Below are positions 17,846 through 25,034 of a DNA stretch of 64,000 nt, piece after piece (position 1 is the first letter of the stretch; the number at the start of each line of letters is the position of its first letter). This stretch comes from JAUVPB01 sp965223695 (GTDB taxonomy: Bacteria; Actinomycetota; Thermoleophilia; Gaiellales; Gaiellaceae), in the NCBI GenBank assembly GCA_965223695.1, contig CBDCXJ010000034.1, forward strand, positions 116,806-180,805, in the 5' to 3' direction. Under the pieces are notes generated by a model. The model was given only the letters and a program-made list of their open reading frames with translations, was not told the DNA's origin and did no database searches. A program made the translations under genes and the position numbers.

Positions 17846-19293
17846 GCGCCCATCAGACGACGCGGACGTACCGGGGTGCGACGCTCGAGGAGCTGCTACC
17901 GCAAATCGTCGACGAGCTCGGCGAGCAGGCCGTGATCACACGCCAGCGCGACGGGGTGATCGGCGGCGTCGGAGGCTTCTTCGGCAAGCGCTGCGTCGAG
18001 GTCGACGCACAGCCTGGCCATATCGCAGCCGCGCCTCAGCCACCGGCGGAGCCAGACGACTCGCCGCCCAGGATCGGGTCGAGTGCGCCACACGCCCGGT
18101 CGCCGCTGAGCACGTCGACGGCCGGCGCCGCCGCCGCGCCACCGCAGTCGGCGGCGGATGCCCCCGCGAGTCCACGCGCGACCCCATCACTCGCGGCTCA
18201 CTCGATCGTCGACCTCTACGACGACGGCGGGCCGCGCGAGTCGAACGGCTGGGATGGGTGGCCGACCATGAGTGCCGCGGCGCCAGCACCGGCACCAGCG
18301 CGAGCAACGGCAACGGCACCGGCACCGGCAGCTGTCGCGCCATCGGCCCCGGACAGGCCCGGCTCGCGCCCGGTCGAAGGCGAGTTCGTGGAGACCCTCT
18401 TCGAGCAATCGGTGCCGTTCGCCAGCCATCTCGCACAGGCCGAGGCCAGCGGGCCGGCGGCTCCGTCGATGCAGCACACTGCTGCGCCCACCCCAACGGT
18501 CATAGCTCCGCCTCCACCGATCAGCCCCGAGCACATCTCGGAGCAGGTCAACGCTCGCGTGTCGATGAGCGAATCCGGCCTGCCGGCGCTGCTCGCCGAC
18601 AACCTGCTGCGCGAGGTCGCCACACACGTCGAGCCGCTCGACGCGACCGTCCCCCTGGTCGAGCATCTGCGGCGCGCTCTCGCCAACGAGATCCGCGTTC
18701 GACGCGGCTGGTGGGGCCCGCGCCGTATGGTCGCCCTAATCGGTGAGGAGGGCGCTGGGAAGACGCTTACCGCCGCGCGCCTGTGCCGCGCATACGCCTC
18801 CCGGACGATGCTCTCGGTCAGCGCGCTCAGTCTCGAGCCGGCTCGCGTGGCGCTCGAGCTCGCCCGCCTGACGGATGGCGCCGAGATCAACTTCGCGATG
18901 GCCGAGACCGCGGCCGAGGTGCGAACCGCACGTCGAAAGCTCGAGCGCGAAGAGCTCGTCATCGCCGACACGCCGGCCTTCGACCCGGCCGATGCGCAGA
19001 GCCTGACGCGACTTGGCTGCATGCTCGATGCCCTCGAGCCAGACGAGACGCATCTGCTGGTGCCGGCATCGAGCGACGAGCGAGCGGCGAAGCGCCTGAT
19101 CGAGTTGGTGGCCGAGTGCAGCGACTGCCTCGTGATCTCCCATGCCGATCAGGCACCAGGGCCGCCAGGAGCCGTAGTCGGCCTGGGAATCACCATGGGC
19201 ATGCCGTTCTCGTATCTCTCACACGGCCACGGTCTCGACGCAAGCCTCGAGGCGGCTGACCCGACCACCCTCGCGCGAATGGTGCTGCCGTGA
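17842..19293 (+). CDS. flhF: FlhF-like SRP-family protein with degenerate GTPase motifs
   Basis: FlhF is an SRP-type GTPase that places flagella. The 483-residue product has the FlhF N terminus (RTYRGATLEELLPQIVDELG; VIGGVGGFFGKRCVEV), a long Ala/Pro-rich linker (about 60-225), and a C-terminal NG-like domain. The P loop is GEEGAGKT near residue 301. G3, normally DTAGR, reads DTPAF near 375, and G4, normally TKxD, reads SHAD near 433. GTP binding may be weakened. The partner MinD-like gene flhG, normally next, is absent here. Confidence 0.82.
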   Translation: MSAHQTTRTYRGATLEELLPQIVDELGEQAVITRQRDGVIGGVGGFFGKRCVEVDAQPGHIAAAPQPPAEPDDSPPRIGSSAPHARSPLSTSTAGAAAAPPQSAADAPASPRATPSLAAHSIVDLYDDGGPRESNGWDGWPTMSAAAPAPAPARATATAPAPAAVAPSAPDRPGSRPVEGEFVETLFEQSVPFASHLAQAEASGPAAPSMQHTAAPTPTVIAPPPPISPEHISEQVNARVSMSESGLPALLADNLLREVATHVEPLDATVPLVEHLRRALANEIRVRRGWWGPRRMVALIGEEGAGKTLTAARLCRAYASRTMLSVSALSLEPARVALELARLTDGAEINFAMAETAAEVRTARRKLEREELVIADTPAFDPADAQSLTRLGCMLDALEPDETHLLVPASSDERAAKRLIELVAECSDCLVISHADQAPGPPGAVVGLGITMGMPFSYLSHGHGLDASLEAADPTTLARMVLP

Positions 19294-19577
19294 AAGAAGT
19301 CTCGGTCTCAGATCACCCGCGAGCGCCGGCGAGTATCGCCCGCGCCAAGGGCATGGGCGGCCTGTTCGGATTCGGCGTGACCGCGGCTGCGAGCTCGATG
19401 AACGACGCTGTTCTGTTCGACATCATCGCGCGCGGCCTGCTGGGCGGGCTCGCCGGGTACGTCCTTGCCTGGATCGTCGCGGTTTCGGTCTGGCGCCAGC
19501 TCGTTCGCGCCGAGGTCAAAGCCGCAGTTCTGAATGCCGTCGAAGAGCACCGCCGGAAGGAGGCGAGCAAGGCATGA
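19290..19577 (+). CDS. Small membrane protein of the flagellar operon, unknown function
   Basis: This 95-residue protein is coupled to flhF by a 4-base overlap (GTGA). It has a soluble N terminus (residues 1-25), two hydrophobic stretches (about 28-45, and 48-68 with LLGGLAGYVLAWIVAVSVW) and a charged C-terminal helix. I do not recognise a family. It lies where flhG would be expected. Its place in the operon suggests a flagellar or polar-placement role, but this is inference only. Confidence 0.6.
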   Translation: MKEVSVSDHPRAPASIARAKGMGGLFGFGVTAAASSMNDAVLFDIIARGLLGGLAGYVLAWIVAVSVWRQLVRAEVKAAVLNAVEEHRRKEASKA

Positions 19578-19765
19578 TCCCCATCCAGCCAATTGGTCCT
19601 GGCGCACCGCGCATCGAGCGCCCGTCAAAGGGAAACCGGGTGCGACGTGCGCCCAAACGTTCACGCGAGGAGCCCGACACGGGCGCCCTTGCCGATGACG
19701 AGGAAGCCGAGGAAAACGAGAGCGAGGGCGACGACGAGCAGCCGAGGATCGACCTGCGCGCCTGA
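19574..19765 (+). CDS. Small acidic hypothetical protein of the flagellar operon
   Basis: This 63-residue ORF starts at an ATG that overlaps the preceding stop (ATGA). The N-terminal half is basic (RPSKGNRVRRAPKRSREEPD) and the C-terminal half strongly acidic (DDEEAEENESEGDDEQ), so it is probably disordered. No family is recognised. Overlap coupling and operon position are the only support. Confidence 0.45.
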   Translation: MIPIQPIGPGAPRIERPSKGNRVRRAPKRSREEPDTGALADDEEAEENESEGDDEQPRIDLRA

Positions 19766-19782
19766 GCTCGAGACAATTTCCC

Positions 19783-19809
19783 TCAAGTTTGGGATTGAGC
19801 TGTCGATAA
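19783..19809 (+). promoter_or_regulatory. Sigma-28 (FliA/SigD)-type promoter for flagellin
   Basis: TCAAGTTT at 19783-19790 and GTCGATAA at 19802-19809 are separated by exactly 11 bases. This matches the flagellar sigma factor consensus TAAAGTTT-N11-GCCGATAA closely. The site lies 86 bases before the flagellin GTG and after the last small ORF of the operon. No fliA gene is in the window, so the sigma factor must be encoded elsewhere or be lost. Confidence 0.8.
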
Positions 19810-20051
19810 GTCTTTGTGGCGCCACCCATGGGCGCACCCGGTTCACAAGGAGTGAGCCGACGGACTGATAGACGCCCTTCAAGGAGGAAGAGCAGTGTCC
19901 CTAAGGATTCACACTAACGTTGAGGCGTTTTAACGCTCACCGCAACCTCGTCGGGACCGAGATGAAGCTGTCCCGCTCGATGGAGCGGCTCTCGTCCGGT
20001 TTCCGGATCAACCGTGCTGCGGATGACCTGGACCCGGTTTGTGTTGTCGGT

Positions 20052-20910
20052 TTAGGTTGCTCGGGTGTGTAGGGGTTCTCGCTTCCAGGTGGTGGCGAGT
20101 TCGGTGGGTGTTTGGTAGCCGATCCCGGAGTGGGGTCGGTGCTGGTAGCTGTTGACGTAGCTGGTGATGTCCTGTCTGGCGTGGTCGAGGGTTTCCCATT
20201 CGGCGCGCCAGGCGAGCCGTTTCTTGAACTGGCCAAACCAGGACTCGATGAAGGCCTGGGACTCGGGGTCGCGGTAGCCGCCGCGTCGTGTGCGCGATCC
20301 CACGGTCGGTGAGATGGCGGCGGAAGCCTCTGCTGGTGAATTGCGGGCCGTTGTCGGTGCCGAGCGTGAGCTGGCCGGGCTCGATATGGCGCACGGCGAG
20401 CGCGTGCTCGAGACAGTCGATCGCCTCCTTGGTTCGAGCTCTGAGGTCGAGTGTCCAGGCGGTGATCTCGCGCGTTAGGCAGTCGATGATTGCGTGCATG
20501 TACGCCCAGCCGTGCTGGGCGACCCAGAGCTTCGTCATGTCCATGTGCGAGAGCTCGTCAGGCCGGGTGACCTGGAAGAAACCAGGACGCGCTCGCCTAC
20601 CCGTGTGGCGGGTCGGCTGCAACAGCTTGTGCTCGCGCATGATCCGCTGCACCCGCTTGCGATTCACCGGCTCACCCAGCTCCCGCGTCGCGAGCGCTGC
20701 CACCATCCGCGTCCCGTCGGTCGGGTTGGCCTTGGCGACCTCGACGATTGCCGCATCCGTGTTTGAGACCCTGCCCGGGCCTGCTTGGCGTGGTCGGCGC
20801 CGGGGAACGCGGTAGATCGCCTGGCGTGAGATGCCTGCCACTCGCGCGACCACCGAAGGCCGGCGTCCCTGAGCGAGCTCGGCACGGGCTCTGGACACGC
20901 GGACGCTCAC
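20052..20910 (-). pseudogene. IS3 transposase OrfB, frameshifted
   Basis: OrfB supplies the DDE catalytic domain (rve integrase core). The first frame gives the HTH_21 region, the first Asp in SHMDMTKLW and the second in LGTDNGPQFTS. Near position 20283 the frame breaks after GIAHTTRR; the next frame continues as GGYRDPESQAFIESWFGQFK, which carries the catalytic Glu, and ends normally at 20052. One base appears to be missing in a GCGGCGG stretch. If real, this copy cannot make active transposase. Confidence 0.85.
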
Positions 20911-20948
20911 GTCCAGTCCCGCAACAGTTCCCCCGCTACCTCAAGCCC

Positions 20949-21224
20949 CTACGTCTTCTTCCCCAACGCACGCTCGAGCCGCGCCATCCGCTTCCTGGCG
21001 TCCTTCAGCTCCTGCTCACGCGGATCCCTGGCGCGCTCCCTCGCGGAGCGCAACGCCTCGGTGCCGCCCTCCAACAGACGGTCACGCCACTGGTAGTACA
21101 GCGTCTCGGCGATCTCGTGCTCGCGACAGACGTCGCGCACGCTCCGGTCGCCGCGCAGACCGGCGAGCACGATCTCCGCCTTCCGCTCAGGCGACCACTT
21201 CCGACGATCCCGTTTCTCGCTCAC
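20949..21224 (-). CDS. IS3 transposase OrfA
   Basis: This 91-residue protein has the helix-turn-helix of IS3/IS150 OrfA proteins (RRKWSPERKAEIVLAGLRGD, then VRDVCREHEIAETLYYQWRD) followed by a leucine-zipper-like helix ending LERALGKKT. OrfA binds the element ends. OrfB lies just downstream in another frame; I see no A6G-type slippery site at the junction. Confidence 0.9.
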   Translation of the reverse strand: MSEKRDRRKWSPERKAEIVLAGLRGDRSVRDVCREHEIAETLYYQWRDRLLEGGTEALRSARERARDPREQELKDARKRMARLERALGKKT

Positions 21225-22051
21225 AAGACCAACTCCTCAATCTCATGAACAACCATCCCCCAAGCCCACCAGCTCAGGCAACCGTCAACGCACCACCAGG
21301 GTCCAGGTCAGCGGATGACTCTGCCGGGCTTGCGATCTCGGAGAAGCTACGCGCACAGATCGGCGGTATCGCGCAGTCACAGCGAAACGCCCAGGACGCG
21401 GTCTCGCTCGTCGGAACCGCAGAAGGCGCGCTCGCCGAGGTCCATTCGATGCTCTCCCGCGTTCGTGACCTCGCGGTGCAGTTCAACAACGGCACCCTGT
21501 CGGCAACGGACAAGGCCGCAGTCACCGCCGAGATCTCGCAGCTTTGCGCCGAGGTCTCGCGGATCGGCTCGGACACCTCGTTCAACGGCCTCGCGCTGCT
21601 CACTGGTAACGCGGCGATCACGTTCCAGGTCGGCGCTCAGGACGGCCAGACATTGACGGTCAACGGCACGCAGCTGTTCGGCGGGTCGGGTGCGGTGTCC
21701 GCGAGCGTGTTCAGCTTCAGCGGCACGATCACGCTCGCCTCGATCGACGCGGCGATCGGAGCCGTCTCGACGATGCGAGGCACGTTCGGCTCGGTTCAGA
21801 ACCGGCTCGAGCACACCCTCGCCAACCTCTCGGTCTACGAGGAGAACCTCCAGGCCTCCGAGAGTCGTATCCGTGACGTGGATATGGCCAAGGAGTCAGT
21901 CACGTTCACGAAGTTCCAGATCCTGCAGCAGGCCGGGCTCTCAATGCTCGCCCAGGCCACCGCAGCACCACAGTCCGTGCTCAGCCTCCTGCGGTAACGC
22001 ACGGCACTTCCATACAGCAACACCCTGGTCGAAAGAGGGGACGACCGGAAA

Positions 22052-22077
22052 GAGAGGGCCGCAATAGCGGCCCTCTC
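22052..22077. terminator. Terminator hairpin shared by flagellin and the convergent regulator gene
   Basis: An 11-bp perfect inverted repeat, GAGAGGGCCGC and its complement at 22052-22062 and 22067-22077, closes on an AATA loop. It sits between the flagellin stop and the convergent response regulator. There is no long T run on either side, so strength is uncertain. Confidence 0.7.
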
Positions 22078-22113
22078 GCTATTGGGGCGCCTTCGGCGTC
22101 CAGCCAGAAACGT

Positions 22114-22749
22114 CTACGCGATCAGGCCGTCGCGAAGCGCGGTTGCCACGGCCTGAGTGCGGTTGACCGCCTCGAGCCGGCCGGCCGCGTTGCGCGCATG
22201 TGTTCGCACGGTCTCGGGGCTGATCGAGAGTCGCTGACCGATCTCCTTGTGAGACATTCCCTCGGCCAGCAGGCCGAGTACCTCGAGCTCACGCGCGGTG
22301 AGCTGACGTTGCGCGTCGTGTAGACGATCGGCGATGGCGTCGCCGGAGAATATCGGGTCGAGGTATGACCGCCCCGCCTGTACAGCCTTGAGGGCGCGCG
22401 CGAGATCGGTGAGCGGCGCCTGCTTCAGGACCAGACCGGCCGCCCCTGCTCTGAGCGCTTCACTGACGAGCGCAGCATCGGCCTCGGCGGTGTAGACGAC
22501 CACGTGCATCTCGGGAACGCGACCGCGCAGCTCCGACACGAGGGCGGGGCCGCTCACGAGCGGCATGCGATAGTCGACAAGCGCGAGATCTGGTCTCGTC
22601 TGCTCGGCCAGCGCGATCGCCTCGCGACCATCGTGCGCGGGTCCGATCAGCTCGAAACCGTTGTCCGCGAGCACCCGGCCGATAGCGACCGCCAGCGCTG
22701 GGTGATCGTCGGCGAGCAGGCAGCGGGCGAGGGTCTCTGATCCCGGCAT
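22114..22749 (-). CDS. NarL/LuxR-family response regulator
   Basis: The 211-residue product has an N-terminal receiver domain with the DD pair in LLADDHPALA and phospho-acceptor Asp in LALVDYRMP (near residue 57), then Lys in LVLKQAPL. A C-terminal LuxR helix-turn-helix follows (QLTARELEVLGLLAEGMSHK; ISPETVRTHARNAAGRLEAV). The ATG at 22749 overlaps the stop of the kinase upstream (TGATG), forming a two-component pair. Placement next to flagellin suggests control of motility, which is inference. A paralogue lies divergently at 23600. Confidence 0.9.
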   Translation of the reverse strand: MPGSETLARCLLADDHPALAVAIGRVLADNGFELIGPAHDGREAIALAEQTRPDLALVDYRMPLVSGPALVSELRGRVPEMHVVVYTAEADAALVSEALRAGAAGLVLKQAPLTDLARALKAVQAGRSYLDPIFSGDAIADRLHDAQRQLTARELEVLGLLAEGMSHKEIGQRLSISPETVRTHARNAAGRLEAVNRTQAVATALRDGLIA

Positions 22750-23430
22750 CAGTCGGTCGTCTCGTGGGCGGGAAGCGTCAGCACGAGCTCGGCTCCTCGT
22801 GGTTGGTCGCGTAGGCGTAGCTCGCCCCCGTGCGCGCGCGATCGCGCGCGCGACGGCGAGGCCGAGCTCGAGCTCTGACTGCTCGGCGGGCGGGCTCTTG
22901 CTTGCCTCCGGGCGCTCACGCCGAGCCGTTACCGCGACACGAACCGCCCGGCCCTGGCATGAGACGTCGATCCGAAGAACGCCGCCATCGAGCATCGTCC
23001 GCTCACCGCGACGGATGAGGTGCAGGAGCACCTGCTTGAGCTGGTTCGCGTTTCCGTGGACGGTCGTCGACCGATCGGTGTAGTACTCGCTGATCGAGCC
23101 GCACGCCACCGGGCTGAGTCCCCGGGCGAGCTCGACCGTCTCTGCGGTGAGGGTCGCCATCGGGACGGCGGCTTGCTCGTCCGCCGGCTCGTGCGTGAAC
23201 TCGAGCAATCTGCGAACGACGTCCTTGATCTCGAGACCGTTCTGCTGAATGAGCTCGAGAAACGCTTGCGACTCGGTGCCGTCCTCCACATCCTCGATGA
23301 CGAACTCGACGAGCCCGAGGATCGCCAGCAGCGGATTGTTGATCTCGTGGGCGACGGTCCGCGTCCAGGCGCCGATGGTCGTGAGCCGCCCTGCCTCGAT
23401 GAGCAGAACGTCGTGTTGCGATTCACTCAT
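22749..23430 (-). pseudogene. Sensor histidine kinase, frameshifted near the C terminus
   Basis: The protein starts MSESQHDVLLIEAGRLTTIG and has no membrane segment, so it is a soluble kinase. The His box is TVAHEINNPLLAILG (residues 29-43), with an N box at GNANQLKQVLLHLIRR. Near 22832-22840, in a CG-repeat tract, the frame slips. The native frame would read HGGELRLRDQPRGAELVLTL and stop at the TGA overlapping the regulator ATG. In the sequence as given, the slip instead fuses kinase and regulator into one open frame. Two missing bases (one CG unit) explain it. Confidence 0.8.
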
Positions 23431-23599
23431 CGGCGCTAGCGTCGGCTGGATCAGGGTGAGCGCGCATCCCCCTGGTGAGTAGCCGCCCACCCCAGAAGGG
23501 GGATACCAGCGCAGCGCGCTAGCCAGCTTCCGCGGCCGATGCTCATGGCGAGATGCAACGCCCCTTCGGAGCGCGGCCCCAGCTGCCGATAGCACCGAC

Positions 23600-24250
23600 A
23601 TGGCTCGCGCCGTCCCCACGCATCGATCCACCGGCCCGACCTGCCTCGTTGCCGACGATCACCCGGCGCTGGTCGCCGCGGTGTGCGACATCGTCGGCAC
23701 TCACGGCGTGACCGTTGTCGGGCGCGCCGCCGATGGCATCGAGGCTCTCGCCAAGATCGAGGCGCGCCAACCCGATACCGCGCTCGTCGACCTGCGCATG
23801 CCAGGCCTGAACGGGATCGAGGTCGCCGCCGACGCGAAGGCGGTCGCGCCCGACACGGCTGTCGTCCTCTACTCGGCCTACGGAGAGGGCGCCGTGCTCA
23901 CCGAGGCCATGGACGCCGGCGCCGCTGGGTTCGTCCTCAAAGAGGCACCGCTCGAGGACCTCGTTCGCGCGATCGAGACCGTGGCCGCGGGCGGCGTGTA
24001 CGTCGACCCGGTCCTGGCTGGGATCCACGCCAATGCGTCGATGAGCAATGCGGTTCCGACGCTCACGCGGCGCGAACGCGCGGTGTTGCGGCTCCTCGCC
24101 GACGGCCACTCGAACGAGCAGATCGGCGAGCAGCTGTTCATCGCGGCAGAGACCGTGCGTACGCACATACGCAAAGTGGCCGGCAAGCTCGACGCCAGAA
24201 CACGCACGCAGGCCGTCGCGACCGCCTTGCGCCATTCGCTGATCGCCTGA
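23600..24250 (+). CDS. NarL/LuxR-family response regulator (paralogue)
   Basis: This 216-residue regulator has the receiver motifs CLVADDHPALVAAV and TALVDLRMPGLNGIEV (phospho-Asp near residue 63), FVLKEAPLEDLVRAI, and a C-terminal LuxR domain (TLTRRERAVLRLLADGHSNE; AAETVRTHIRKVAGKLDART). It is clearly a paralogue of the regulator at 22114: both end in RTQAVATALR(D/H)(G/S)LIA. It is divergent from the kinase start, with 169 bp between them that must hold both promoters. Confidence 0.92.
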   Translation: MARAVPTHRSTGPTCLVADDHPALVAAVCDIVGTHGVTVVGRAADGIEALAKIEARQPDTALVDLRMPGLNGIEVAADAKAVAPDTAVVLYSAYGEGAVLTEAMDAGAAGFVLKEAPLEDLVRAIETVAAGGVYVDPVLAGIHANASMSNAVPTLTRRERAVLRLLADGHSNEQIGEQLFIAAETVRTHIRKVAGKLDARTRTQAVATALRHSLIA

Positions 24251-24258
24251 CCCGTCAC

Positions 24259-24280
24259 AGCCCGGCCGAGGCCGGGGCTG
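24259..24280. terminator. GC-rich hairpin between convergent genes
   Basis: AGCCCGGCC at 24259-24267 pairs with GGCCGGGGCT at 24270-24279 with one bulge. It lies between the convergent response regulator and hydrolase genes and probably terminates both. Confidence 0.55.
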
Positions 24281-24300
24281 CAGCGCCGGCCGCTGCCGAC

Positions 24301-25011
24301 CTACGCCGCCGTCGCGCCGCCGACGCGGCTCGTGAACGGCTGGATGCCCTCGAGGTACTCGAGCACGTTCTCGAGCGGCTCGACGTCGCCGAACTTCGAA
24401 TCGATGTCGAAGAGGTTCCACTCGACGACGCCAGGCACGCGGTCACCGACGGCCTCGCGGACAACGATTGGCCGGAAGCCCTCGGCGATCGCGTCCTCGA
24501 CCGTGTGTCGCACGCACCCCGCCATCGTCACCCCGGTGACGATGACGGTGTCGACGCCTTGCGCGTTCAGATAGCTCGACAGGTTCGTCCCGTGGAAGCC
24601 ACTCGCGCGCTTCTTCACGATCACCATCTCGCCGTCCTGGGGAGCGATCCGATCGTCGATCGCAACAGCCTCGGACCCCACCTTCAGGGCCTCGGTCGGG
24701 ATCTTGTGAACCCAGAGCCCCATGTCGGAGTTCGGACCCTCGACGTCGTCGTACGCCGTACTCGTGTACACGACGGGCACTCCCTTGGCGCGACCCACAT
24801 GGTTCAGCTGCTGCACGGCCGGGATGATCGTCTCCATCCCATCGCAGCTGAACGGGTTGCCAGGTCGAGTCCACGCGTTGGCAAGATCGATGTGGATGAG
24901 CGCCGGCCGAGCGCCGAAGCCGACGCGACGCTGGAAACCGCGGTCCTGATAGATGCCCGTGTCAGCGTCGAAGATCTGCTGCAGCAGCGCCGGGATGTCT
25001 GGCTTGCTCAT
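24301..25011 (-). CDS. Isochorismatase-family cysteine hydrolase (N-carbamoylsarcosine amidase-like)
   Basis: The 236-residue protein has the family triad: Asp in ALIHIDLANAW (near residue 42), Lys in VIVKKRASGFHGT (near 133) and Cys in VTGVTMAGCVRHT (near 166). The N-terminal arm (DADTGIYQDRGFQRRVGFGA) resembles N-carbamoylsarcosine amidases and related amide hydrolases more than true isochorismatases. Substrate cannot be set from sequence. A Pro/Arg segment ends the protein. It is the first gene of a short minus-strand group. Confidence 0.85.
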   Translation of the reverse strand: MSKPDIPALLQQIFDADTGIYQDRGFQRRVGFGARPALIHIDLANAWTRPGNPFSCDGMETIIPAVQQLNHVGRAKGVPVVYTSTAYDDVEGPNSDMGLWVHKIPTEALKVGSEAVAIDDRIAPQDGEMVIVKKRASGFHGTNLSSYLNAQGVDTVIVTGVTMAGCVRHTVEDAIAEGFRPIVVREAVGDRVPGVVEWNLFDIDSKFGDVEPLENVLEYLEGIQPFTSRVGGATAA

Positions 25012-25034
25012 CGTCGTCTCTCCTTCAGCTGGAT

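Larger units (their letters stand above)
20024..21310 (-). mobile_element. IS3-family insertion sequence inside flagellin
   Basis: The element is 1,287 bp, with 12-bp terminal inverted repeats TGACCTGGACCC (20024-20035) and GGGTCCAGGTCA (21299-21310), showing the 5'-TG...CA-3' ends of the IS3 family. A 5-bp target duplication, GCGGA, flanks it at 20019-20023 and 21311-21315. It encodes orfA and orfB on the minus strand, opposite to flagellin. The clean duplication suggests a fairly recent insertion. Confidence 0.93.
19895..21997 (+). pseudogene. Flagellin gene broken by a frameshift and an IS3 insertion
   Basis: The gene starts at GTG 19895 after an AAGGAGG site and reads SLRIHTNVEAF. A TTTT run at 19928-19931 then has one base too many and gives a stop; removing one T restores AHRNLVGTEMKLSRSMERLS and the run to AAD. 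At 20024 an IS3 element interrupts. Coding resumes after the target duplication as DSAGLAISEKLRAQIGGIAQ and runs to the normal flagellin C terminus (SESRIRDVDMAKESVTFTKF; SVLSLLR). Repaired, the product would be 269 residues, a short flagellin with D0/D1 domains and a small variable part. A strong promoter and terminator remain. Confidence 0.93.

Noticed and set aside
22114..23631. A 505-residue hybrid histidine kinase-response regulator
   Set aside because: The neighbouring frame restores a normal kinase C terminus and a TGATG overlap with the regulator start, so two genes with a slip in a CG tract fit better than a designed fusion.
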